Part shown: piece after piece, positions 13,861-24,962 of the stretch | Layout of the letters: the number at the start of each line of letters is the position of its first letter | Position numbering within the stretch: the first letter of the stretch is position 1 | From: Odontesthes bonariensis | Lineage: Eukaryota; Chordata; Actinopteri; Atheriniformes; Atherinopsidae | DNA: 64,000 nt | Reading direction: 5' to 3' | Assembly: GCF_027942865.1 (NCBI RefSeq) | Contig: NC_134519.1 | Span: 36,978,941-37,042,940, forward strand | Made by a program: the position numbers and the translations under genes | The notes under the pieces: generated by a model | Told to the model about the DNA's origin: nothing | The model's input: the letters and a program-made list of their open reading frames with translations, nothing else | Databases searched by the model: none

Positions 13861-16269
13861 TCTCTGTGTGCCTCTGTGTGCCTCTGAGTGTCCCTGTGTG
13901 TCCCTGTGTGTCTCTGAGTGTCCCTGTGTGTCTCTGTGTGCCTCTGAGTGTCTCTGAGTGTCCCTGTGTGTCCCTGAGTGTCCCTGTGTGTCTCTGAGTG
14001 TCTCTGAGTGTCCCTGTGTGTCTCTGTGTGTCCCTGTGTGTCTCTGAGTGTCCCTGTGTGTCTCTGAGTGTCCCTGTGTGTCCCTGAGTGTCCCTGTGTG
14101 TCTCTGAGTGTCCCTGTGTGTCCCTGTGTGTCTCTGAGTGTCCCTGAGTGTCCCTGTGTGTCTCTGAGTGTCTCTGAGTGTCCCTGTGTGTCCCTGTGTG
14201 TCTCTGTGTGCCTCTGAGTGTCCCTGTGTGTCCCTGTGTGTCTCTGTATGTCCCTGTGTGTCTCTGAGTGTCCCTGTGTGTCTCTGAGTGTCTCTGAGTG
14301 TCCCTGTGTTTCCCTGTGTGTCCCTATGTGTCTCTGAGTGTCTCTGTGTGTCCCTGTGTGTCTCTGTGTGCCTCTAAGTGTCCCTGTGTGTCTCTGAGTG
14401 TCTCTGAGTGTCGCTGTGTGTCTCTGTGTGTCCCTGTGTGTCTCTGTGTGTCCCTGTGTGTCCCTGTGTGTCTCTGAGTGTCCCTGTGTGTCTCTAAGTG
14501 TCTCTGAGTGTCCCTGTGTGTCTCTGTGTGTCCCTGTGTGTCCCTGAGTGTCCCTGTGTGTCTCTGTGTGTCGCTGTGTGTCTCTGTGTGTCCCTGTGTG
14601 TCTCTGTGTGTCCCTGTGTGTCTCTGAGTGTCCCTGTGTGTCTCTAAGTGTCTCTGAGTGTCCCTGTGTGTCTCTGTGTGTCCCTGTGTGTCCCTGAGTG
14701 TCCCTGTGTGTCTCTGTGTGTCCCTGTGTGTCTCTGTGTGTCCCTGTGTGTCTCTGTGTGTCTCTGTGTGCCTCTAAGTGTCCCTGTGTGTCTCTGAGTG
14801 TCTCTGAGTGTCGCTGTGTGTCTCTGTGTGTCCCTGTGTGTCTCTGTGTGTCCCTGTGTGTCTCTGAGTGTCCCTGTGTGTCTCTAAGTGTCTCTGTGTG
14901 TCCCTGTGTGTCTCTGTGTGTCCCTGTGTGTCCCTGAGTGTCCCTGTGTGTCTCTGAGTGTCTCTGAGTGTCGCTGTGTGTCTCTGTGTGTCCCTGTGTG
15001 TCTCTGTGTGTCCCTGTGTGTCTCTGAGTGTCCCTGTGTGTCTCTAAGTGTCTCTGAGTGTCCCTGTGTGTCTCTGTGTGTCCCTGTGTGTCCCTGAGTG
15101 TCCCTGTGTGTCTCTGTGTGTCCCTGTGTGTCTCTGTGTGTCCCTGTGTGTCCCTGTGTGTCCCTGTGTGTCTCTGTGTGTCCCTGTGTGTCTCTGAGTG
15201 TCCCTGTGTGTCCCTGTGTGTCCCTGAGTGTCCCTGTGTGTCTCTAAGTGTCTCTGAGTGTCTCTGAGTGTCCCTGTGTGTCTCTGTGTGTCCCTGTGTG
15301 TCCCTGTGTGTCTCTGAGTGTCTCTGAGTGTCCCTGTGTGTCCCTGAGTGTCCCTGTGTGTCTCTGTGTGTCCCTGTGTGTCTCTGAGTGTCCCTGTGTG
15401 TCCCTGAGTGTCCCTGAGTGTCTCTGAGTGTCCCTGTGTGTCCCTGTGTGTCTCTGTGTGCCTCTGAGTGTCCCTGTGTGTCCCTGTGTGTCTCTGTGTG
15501 TCTCTGAGTGTCCCTGTGTGTCTCTGAGTGTCCCTGTGTGTCTCTAAGTGTCTCTGAGTGTCCCTGTGTGTCTCTGTGTGTCCCTGTGTGTCCCTGAGTG
15601 TCCCTGTGTGTCTCTGTGTGTCCCTGTGTGTCTCTGTGTGTCCCTGTGTGTCCCTGTGTGTCTCTGTGTGTCCCTGTGTGTCTCTGAGTGTCCCTGTGTG
15701 TCCCTGTGTGTCCCTGAGTGTCCCTGTGTGTCTCTAAGTGTCTCTGAGTGTCTCTGAGTGTCCCTGTGTGTCTCTGTGTGTCCCTGTGTGTCCCTGTGTG
15801 TCTCTGAGTGTCTCTGAGTGTCCCTGTGTGTCCCTGAGTGTCCCTGTGTGTCTCTGTGTGTCCCTGTGTGTCTCTGAGTGTCCCTGTGTGTCCCTGAGTG
15901 TCCCTGAGTGTCTCTGAGTGTCCCTGTGTGTCCCTGTGTGTCTGTGTGTGCCTCTGAGTGTCCCTGTGTGTCCCTGTGTGTCTCTGAGTGTCTCTGTGTG
16001 TCTCTGAATGTCGCTGTGTGTCTCTGTTTGTCCCTGTGTGTCTCTGAGTGTCCCTGTGTGTCTCTGAGTGTCCCTGTGTGTCCCTGTGTGTCTCTGAGTG
16101 TCTCTGTGTGTCCCTGTGTGTCTCTGTGTGCCTCTGAGTGTCCCTGTGTGTCTCTCTGTGTCCCTGTGTGTCCCTGTGTGTCTCTGAGTGTCCCTGTGTC
16201 TCTCTGAGATTCTCTGAGTGTCCCTGTGTGTCTCTGAGTGTCTCTCTGTGTCTCTGAGTGTCTGTGTCT
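13861..16269 (+). repeat. decamer array B, copy 1 (TGTCYCTGWG)n
   Basis: About 2.4 kb of a 10-bp unit, TGTCYCTGWG, with C/T at position 5 and T/A at position 9 as the main variants; a rarer form has TGCCTC. The 10-bp phase holds from start to end, so variation is by substitution and by gain or loss of whole units. It reads as LCV/PCVS-like peptide on the plus strand and [12 protein letters not shown] on the minus strand, which I treat as by-products of the repeat. Confidence 0.95.
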
Positions 16270-16866
16270 GAACCTGTTATAGAACCTGGTATAGAACCTG
16301 GTATGGAATCTGGTATGGAACCTGGTATGGAACCTGGTGTGGAACCTGGTGTGGGACCTGGTATAGAACCTGGTATAGAACCTGGTATGGAACCTGGTAT
16401 GGAACCTGGTATAGAACCAGGTATAGAACAAGGTATGGAACCTGGTATGGAACCTGGTAGAGAACCAGGTATAAAACCAGGTGTAGAACCTGGTATGGAA
16501 CCTGGTATAGAACCTGGTATGGAACCTGGTATAGAACCTGGTATGGAACCTGGTGTAGAACCTGGTGTGGGACCTGGTATAGAACCAGGTATAGAACAAG
16601 GCATAGAACCTGGTATGGAACCTGGTATGGAACCTGGTATAGAACCTGGTATGGAACCTGGTATGGAACCTGGTGTGGAACCTGGTGTGGAACCTGGTAT
16701 GGAACCTGGTATGGAACCTGGTATAGAACAAGGTATAGAACCTGGTATGGAACCTGGTATAGAACCTGGTATGGAACCTGGTATGGAACCTGGTGTAGAA
16801 CCTGGTGTGGGACCTGGTATAGAACCTGGTATAGAACCAGGTATAGAACAAGGCATAGAACCTGGT
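16270..16866 (+). repeat. dodecamer array C, copy 1 (GAACCTGGTATR)n
   Basis: About 597 bp of a 12-bp unit, GAACCTGGTATR, with variants GAACCAGG, GAACAAGG, GGACCTGGT and GTGG. It ends abruptly in TGGT, where array A of the second module begins. A 12-bp unit keeps frame, so it reads as EPGI/EPGM on the plus strand and SIPG on the minus strand. Substitutions fall mostly at the ATA/ATG/GTG codon and change residues, so I see no sign of protein-level selection. Confidence 0.95.
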
Positions 16867-19800
16867 CCCTACAAAGAGTGGACCCTCAGCACAGAGTGGC
16901 CCCTCAGAACAGAGTGGACTCTCAGCAAAGAGTGGACCCTCAGCACAGAGTGGCCCCTACACAGAGTGGACCCTCAGCACAGAGTGGCCCCTACAAAGAG
17001 TGGCCCCTACAAAGTTTGGACCCTCAGCACAGAGTTGCCCCTACAAAGAGTGGCCCCTACACAGAGTGGACCCTCAGCACAGAGTGGACCCTACACAGAG
17101 TGGCCCCTCAGCACAGAGTGGTCCTTACACAGAGTGGACCCTACACAGAGTGGCCCCTCAGCACAGAGTGGACCCTACACAGAGTGGACCTTACACAGAG
17201 TGGACCTTACACAGAGTGGACCCTCAGCACAGAGTGGCCCCTACACAGAGTGGACCCTACACAGAGTGGCCCCTACACAGAGTGGACCCTCAGCACAGAG
17301 TGGCCCCTACAAAGAGTGGCCCCTGAGAACAGAGTGGACTCTCAGCACAGAGTGGACCCTCAGCACAGAGAGGATCCTACACAGAGTGGCCCCTACACAG
17401 AGTGGTCCCTCAGCACAGAGTGGCCCCTACAAAGAGTGGCCCCTACAAAGAGTGGACCCTCAGCACAGAGTGGCCCCTACAAAGAGTGGCCCCTACACAG
17501 AGTGGACCCTCAGCACAGAGTGGACCCTACACAGAGTGGACCCTACACAGAGTGGCCCCTACAAAGAGTGGACCCTCAGCACAGAGTGGCCCCTACAAAG
17601 AGTGGACCCTCAGCACAGAGTGGCCCCTACAAAGAGGGGCCCCTCAGCAAAGAGTGGCCCCTCAGCACAGAGTGGACCCTTCACAGAGTGGACCCTACAC
17701 AGAGTGGCCCCTACAAAGAGTGGACCCTCAGCACAGAGTGGCCCCTCAGAACAGAGTGGACTCTCAGCACAGAGTGGACCCTCAGCACAGAGAGGATCCT
17801 ACACAGAGTGGCCCCTACACAGAGTGGACCCTCAGCACAGAGTGGCCCCTACAAAGAGTGGCCCCTACAAAGAGTGGACCCTCAGCACAGAGTGGCCCCT
17901 ACAAAGAGTGGTCCCTACACAGAGTGGACCCTCAGCACAGAGTGGACCCTACACAGAGTAGCCCTTACACAGAGTGGACCCTACACAGAGTGGCCCCTCA
18001 GCACAGAGTGGACCCTACACAGAGTGGACCTTTCACAGAGTGGCCCCTACACAGAGTGGACCCTACACAGAGTGGCCCCTACACAGAGTGGACCCTCAGC
18101 ACAGAGTGGCCCCTACAAAGAGTGGCCCCTGAGAACAGAGTGGACTCTCAGCACAGAGTGGACCCTCAGCACAGAGAGGATCCTACACAGAGTGGCCCCT
18201 ACACTGAGTGGTCCCTCAGCACAGAGTGGCCCCTACAAAGAGTGGCCCCTACAAAGAGTGGACCCTCAGCACAGAGTGGCCCCTACAAAGAGTGGCCCCT
18301 ACACAGAGTGGACCCTCAGCACAGAGTGGACCCTACACAGAGTGGACCCTACACAGAGTGGCCCCTACAAAGAGTGGACCCTCAGCACAGAGTGGCCCCT
18401 ACAAATAGTGGACCCTCAGCACAGAGTGGCCCCTACAAAGAGGGGCCCCTCAGCACAGAGTGGCCCCTCAGCACAGAGTGGACCCTACACAGAGTGGACC
18501 CTACACAGAGTGGCCCCTACAAAGAGTGGACCCTCAGCACAGAGTGGCCCCTCAGAACAGAGTGGACTCTCAGCACAGAGTGGACCCTCAGCACAGAGAG
18601 GATCCTACACAGAGTGGCCCCTACACAGAGTGGACCCTCAGCACAGAGTGGCGCCTACAAAGAGTGGACCCTCAGCACAGAGTGGCCCCTACAAAGAGTG
18701 GCCCCTACACAGAGTGGACCCTCAGCACAGAGTGGACCCTACACAGAGTGGCCCCTCAGCACAGAGTGGTCCTTACACAGAGTGGACCCTACACAGAGTG
18801 GCCCCTCAGCACAGAGTGGACCCTACACAGAGTGGACCTTACACAGAGTGGCCCCTACACAGAGTGGACCCTACAAAGAGTGGCCCCTACACAGAGTGGA
18901 CCCTACACAGAGTGGACCCTACACAGAGTGGCCCCTACAAAGAGTGGACCCTCAGCACAGAGTGGCCCCTCAGAACAGAGTGGACTCTCAGCACAGAGTG
19001 GACCCTCAGCACAGAGAGGATCCTACACAGAGTGGCCCCTACACAGAGTGGACCCTCAGCACAGAGTGGCCCCTACAAAGAGTGGCCCCTACAAAGAGTG
19101 GCCCCTACAAAGAGTGGCCCCTACACAGAGTGGACCCTAAGCACAGAGTGGACCCTACACAGAGTGGACCCTCAGCACAGAGTGGCCCCTACACAGAGTG
19201 GACCCTCAGCACAGAGTGGACCCTACACAGAGTGGCCCCTCAGCACAGAGTGGATCCTACACAGAGTGGCCCCTACACAGAGTGGCCCCTCAGCACAGAG
19301 TGGATCCTACACAGAGTGGCCCCTCAGCACAGAGTGGACCCTACACAGAGTGGACCCTCAGCACAGAGTGGACCCTACACAGAGTGGATCCTACACAGAG
19401 TGGCCCCTCAGCACAGAGTGGACCCTACACAGAGTGGACCCTACACAGAGTGGACATTCAGCACAGAGTGGACCCTCAGCACAGAGTGGCCCCTCAGCAC
19501 AGAGTGGACCCTACACAGAGTGGACCCTACACAGAGTGGACATTCAGCACAGAGTGGCCCCTACACAGAGTGGACCCTCAGCACAGAGTGGCCCCTACAC
19601 AGAGTGGCCCCTCAGCACAAAGTGGATCCTACACAGAGTGGACCCTCAGCACAGAGTGGCCCCTACACAGAGTGGACCCTACACAGAGTGGCCCCTCAGC
19701 ACAGAGTGGATCCTACACAGAGTGGCCCCTACACAGAGTGGACCCTCAGCACAGAGTGGATCCTACACAGAGTGGCCCCTCAGCACAGAGTGGACCCTAC

Positions 19801-22800
19801 ACAGAGTGGACCCTACACAGAGTGGCCCCTCAGCACAGAGTGGACCCTACACAGAGTGGATCCTACACAGAGTGGACCCTCAGCACAGAGTGGACATTCA
19901 GCACAGAGTGGCCCCTACACAGAGTGGCCCCTCAGCACAGAGTGGATCCTACACAGAGTGGACCCTCAGCACAGAGTGGCCCCTACACAGAGTGGACCCT
20001 CAGCACAGAGTGGACCCTACACAGAGTGGCCCCTCAGCACAGAGTGGATCCTACACAGAGTGGACCCTCAGCACAGAGTGGATCCTACACAGAGTGGCCC
20101 CTACACAGAGTGGACCCTCAGCACAGAGTGGATCCTACACAGAGTGGCCCCTACACAGAGTGGACCCTCAGCACAGAGTGGATCCTACACAGAATGGCCC
20201 CTACACAGAGTGAACCCTCAGCACAGAGTGGCCCCTACACAGAGTGGCCCCTACACAGAGTGGACCCTCAGCACAGAGTGGCCGGTACACAGAGTGGCCC
20301 CTACACAGAGTGGCCCCTACACAGAGTGAATCCTACACAGAGTGGACCCTACACAGAGTGGCCCCTCAGCACAGAGTGGACCCTACACAGAGTGGACCCT
20401 ACACAGAGTGGACATTCAGCACAGAGTGGACCCTCAGCACAGAGTGGCCCCTCAGCACAGAGTGGACCCTACACAGAGTGGACCCTACACAGAGTGGACA
20501 TTCAGCACAGAGTGGACATTCAGCACAGAGTGGCCCCTACACAGAGTGGACCCTCAGCACAGAGTGGCCCCTACACAGAGTGGCCCCTCAGCACAGAGTG
20601 GATCCTACACAGAGTGGACCCTCAGCACAGAGTGGCCCCTACACAGAGTGGACCCTACACAGAGTGGCCCCTCAGCACAGAGTGGATCCTACACAGAGTG
20701 GCCCCTACACAGAGTGGACCCTCAGCACAGAGTGGATCCTACACAGAGTGGCCCCTCAGCACAGAGTGGACCCTACACAGAGTGGACCCTACACAGAGTG
20801 GCCCCTCAGCACAGAGTGGACCCTACACAGAGTGGATCCTACACAGAGTGGACCCTCAGCACAGAGTGTACATTCAGCACAGAGTGGCCCCTACACAGAG
20901 TGGCCCCTCAGCACAGAGTGGATCCTACACAGAGTGGACCCTCAGCACAGAGTGGCCCCTACACAGAGTGGACCCTCAGCACAGAGTGGACCCTACACAG
21001 AGTGGCCCCTCAGCACAGAGTGGATCCTACACAGAGTGGACCCTCAGCACAGAGTGGATCCTACACAGAGTGGCCCCTACACAGAGTGGACCCTCAGCAC
21101 AGAGTGGATCCTACACAGAGTGGCCCCTACACAGAGTGGACCCTCAGCACAGAGTGGACCCTACACAGAGTGGACCCTACACAGAGTGGCCCCTCAGCAC
21201 AGAGTGGACCCTACACAGAGTGGATCCTACACAGAGTGGACCCTCAGCACAGAGTGGACATTCAGCACAGAGTGGCCCCTACACAGAGTGGCCCCTCAGC
21301 ACAGAGTGGATCCTACACAGAGTGGACCCTCAGCACAGAGTGGCCCCTACACAGAGTGGACCCTCAGCACAGAGTGGACCCTACATAGAGTGGCCCCTCA
21401 GCACAGAGTGGATCCTACACAGAGTGGACCCTCAGCACAGAGTGGATCCTACACAGAGTGGCCCCTACACAGAGTGGACCCTCAGCACAGAGTGGATCCT
21501 ACACAGAGTGGCCCCTACACAGAGTGGACCCTCAGCACAGAGTGGACCCTACACAGAGTGGACCCTACACAGAGTGGCCCCTACAAAGAGTGGACCCTCA
21601 GCACAGAGTGGCCCCTACAAAGAGTGGACCCTCAGCACAGAGTGGCCCCTACAAAGAGGGGCCCCTCAGCACAGAGTGGACCCTACACAGAGTGGACCCT
21701 ACACAGAGTGGCCCCTACAAAGAGTGGACCCTCAGCACAGAGTGGCCCCTCAGAACAGAGTGGACTCTCAGCACAGAGTGGACCCTCAGCACAGAGAGGA
21801 TCCTACACAGAGTGGCCCCTCAGCACAGAGTGGCCCCTACAAAGAGTGGACCCTCAGCACAGAGTGGCCCCTACAAAGAGTGGCCCCTACACAGAGTGGA
21901 CCCTCAGCACAGAGTGGACCCTACACAGAGTGGCCCCTCAGCACAGAGTGGTCCTTACACAGAGTGGACCCTACACAGAGTGGCCCCTCAGCACAGAGTG
22001 GACCCTACACAGAGTGGACCTTACACAGAGTGGCCCCTACACAGAGTGGACCCTACACAGAGTGGCCCCTACACAGAGTGGACCCTACACAGAGTGGACC
22101 TTACACAGAGTGGCCCCTACAAAGAGTGGACCCTCAGCACAGAGTGGCCCCTCAGAACAGAGTGGACTCTCAGCACAGAGTGGACCCTCAGCACAGAGAG
22201 GATCCTACACAGAGTGGCCCCTACACAGAGTGGACCCTCAGCACAGAGTGGCCCCTACAAAGAGTGGCCCCTACAAAGAGTGGACCCTCAGCACAGAGTG
22301 GCCCCTACAAAGAGTGGCCCCTACACAGAGTGGACCCTAAGCACAGAGTGGACCCTACACAGAGTGGCCCCTCAGCACAGAGTGGTCCTTACACAGAGTG
22401 GACCCTACACAGAGTGGCCCCTCAGCACAGAGTGGACCCTACACAGAGTGGACCTTACACAGAGTGGACCCTCAGCACAGAGTGGCCCCTACACAGAGTG
22501 GAAACTACACAGAGTGGACCCTACACAGAGTGGCCCCTACACAGAGTGGACCCTCAGCACAGAGTGGCCCCTACAAAGAGTGGCCCCTGAGAACAGAGTG
22601 GACTCTCAGCACAGAGTGGACCCTCAGCACAGAGAGGATCCTACACAGAGTGGCCCCTACACAGAGTGGTCCCTCAGCACAGAGTGGCCCCTACAAAGAG
22701 TGGCCCCTACAAAGAGTGGACCCTCAGCACAGAGTGGCCCCTACAAAGAGTGGCCCCTACACAGAGTGGCCCCTACAAAGAGTGGACCCTCAGCACAGAG

Positions 22801-23416
22801 TGGCCCCTACACAGAGTGGCCCCTACAAAGAGTGGACCCTCAGCACAGAGTGGCCCCTACAAAGAGTGGACCCTCAGCACAGAGTGGCCCCTACAAAGAG
22901 GGGCCCCTCAGCACAGAGTGGCCCCTCAGCACAGAGTGGACCCTACACAGAGTGGCCCCTACACAGAGTGGCCCCTACAAAGAGTGGCCCCTCAGCACAG
23001 AGTGGCCCCTCAGAACAGAGTGGACTCTCAGCACAGAGTGGACCCTCAGCACAGAGAGGATCCTACACAGAGTGGCCCCTACACAGAGTGGACCCTCAGC
23101 ACAGAGTGGCCCCTCAGCACAGAGTGTACCCTCAGCACAGAGTGGACCCTCAGCACAGAGTGGACCCTCAGCACAGAGAGGATCCTACACAGAGTGGCCC
23201 CTACACAGAGTGGACCCTCAGCACAGAGTGGCCCCTCAGCACAGAGTAGATCCTCAGCACAGAGTGGCCCCTCAGCACAGAGTGGACCCTCAGCACAGAG
23301 TGGACCCTCAGCACAGAGTGGTCCCTCAGCACAGAGTGGACCCTCAGCACAGAGTGGACCCTCAGCACAGAGTGGACCCTCAGCACAGAGTGGCCCTTCA
23401 GCACAGAGTGGCCCCT
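16863..23416 (+). repeat. minisatellite array A, copy 2
   Basis: About 6.55 kb of the same 16/18-bp units as copy 1. The block order differs: ACAAAGAG/AGAACAG-type units from 16863 to about 19130, the GGATCC and GGACATTC type from about 19140 to 21560, then ACAAAGAG type again to about 23080, and almost pure 18-mers to the end. In copy 1 the GGATCC block comes first, so the array was rearranged, not simply copied. Frame-open on the plus strand like copy 1, and not called as a gene. Confidence 0.95.
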
Positions 23417-23743
23417 GGTGCACACAGCTCAGTGAATGAGGACTGACAGTGACAGATGGGTACTGAGCTTCTGATGGTTCTTTATGCGTGTTGGAGATGC
23501 TCATTGACTAAATTGACTTAATTAAAAGAGGACCCATGGACAACTGCTAAATGTGTCAGTATATGCATATCCACCCCACAGCTAACCTGCAGTCTGTGTG
23601 TTTACCTTTGATCTTCCAACAGTCAAAGCTTGTTGGTGGCAGAAACAAGGACTTGGACTGCCTGCTGGAAACCTCAGCTGGTTCTGCCTGTGTGGAGTCT
23701 GCATGTTCTGGGTTCTGTTTGGGACTCCGGCTTCCTCCCATCG
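23417..23743. repeat. unique spacer between arrays A and B, copy 2
   Basis: 327 bp, identical by eye to 13534-13860, offset by 9,883 bp. Absence of any difference in single-copy-like sequence implies a very recent duplication, gene conversion or an assembly duplication. Confidence 0.9.
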
Positions 23744-24962
23744 TCTCTGTGTGCCTCTGTGTGCCTCTGAGTGTCCCTGTGTGTCCCTGTGTGTCTCTGA
23801 GTGTCCCTGTGTGTCTCTGTGTGCCTCTGAGTGTCTCTGAGTGTCCCTGTGTGTCTCTGAGTGTCTCTGAGTGTCCCTGTGTGTCTCTGTGTGTCCCTGT
23901 GTGTCTCTGAGTGTCCCTGTGTGTCTCTGAGTGTCCCTGTGTGTCCCTGAGTGTCCCTGTGTGTCTCTGTGTGTCCCTGTGTGTCTCTGAGTGTCTCTGA
24001 GTGTCCCTGTGTGTCCCTGTGTGTCTCTGTGTGCCTCTGAGTGTCCCTGTGTGTCCCTGTGTGTCTCTGTATGTCCCTGTGTGTCTCTGAGTGTCCCTGT
24101 GTGTCTCTGAGTGTCTCTGAGTGTCCCTGTGTTTCCCTGTGTGTCCCTATGTGTCTCTGAGTGTCTCTGTGTGTCCCTGTGTGTCTCTGTGTGCCTCTAA
24201 GTGTCCCTGTGTGTCTCTGAGTGTCTCTGAGTGTCCCTGTGTGTCTCTGTGTGTCCCTGTGTGTCTCTGAGTGTCCCTGTGTGTCCCTGTGTGTCCCTGA
24301 GTATCCCTGTGTGTCTCTAAGTGTCTCTGAGTGTCTCTGAGTGTCCCTGTGTGTCTCTGTGTGTCCCTGTGTGTCCCTGTGTGTCTCTGAGTGTCTCTGA
24401 GTGTCCCTGTGTGTCCCTGAGTGTCCCTGTGTGTCTCTGTGTGTCCCTGTGTGTCTCTGAGTGTCCCTGTGTGTCCCTGAGTGTCCCTGAGTGTCTCTGA
24501 GTGTCCCTGTGTGTCCCTGTGTGTCTCTGTGTGCCTCTGAGTGTCCCTGTGTGTCCCTGTGTGTCCCTGTGTGTCTCTGAGTGTCTCTGTGTGTCTCTGA
24601 ATGTCGCTGTGTGTCTCTGTTTGTCCCTGTGTGTCTCTGAGTGTCCCTGTGTGTCCCTGTGTGTCTCTGAGTGTCTCTGTGTGTCCCTGTGTGTCTCTGT
24701 GTGCCTCTGAGTGTCCCTGTGTGTCTCTGTGTGTCCCTGTGTGTCCCTGTGTGTCTCTGAGTGTCCCTGTGTCTCTCTGAGATTCTCTGAGTGTCCCTGT
24801 GTGTCTCTGAGTGTCTCTCTGTGTCTCTGAGTGTCCCTGTGTGTCTCTGTGTGTCCCTGTGTGTCCCTGTGTGTCTCTGAGTGTCCCTGTGTCTCTCTGA
24901 GATTCTCTGAGTGTCCCTGTGTGTCTCTGAGTGTCTCTCTGTGTCTCTGAGTGTCTGTGTCT
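23744..24962 (+). repeat. decamer array B, copy 2
   Basis: About 1.2 kb of the TGTCYCTGWG unit, half the length of copy 1 and again in constant 10-bp phase. The end of the array contains a local duplication: a segment with CTCTCTGAGATTCTCTGAG occurs twice, near 24770 and 24890, but only once in copy 1. Confidence 0.95.

Larger units (their letters stand above)
4365..16866 (+). repeat. compound tandem-repeat module, copy 1 (A-spacer-B-C)
   Basis: First of two head-to-tail copies of one compound locus. Its order is minisatellite A (4365-13533), unique spacer (13534-13860), decamer array B (13861-16269) and dodecamer array C (16270-16866). The same order recurs at 16863-29037. Array C is short here (about 597 bp) and passes directly into array A of the second copy, as expected if a tandem duplication joined the inside of C to the inside of A. 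An assembly error in so repetitive a region is the main alternative. Confidence 0.85.

Noticed and set aside
13791..16856. Minus-strand frame joining SIPG and RDTQRHTGT repeats as a collagen-like or structural protein
   Set aside because: It crosses two unrelated arrays and the opposite strand is open too. No signal peptide or unique domain is present.
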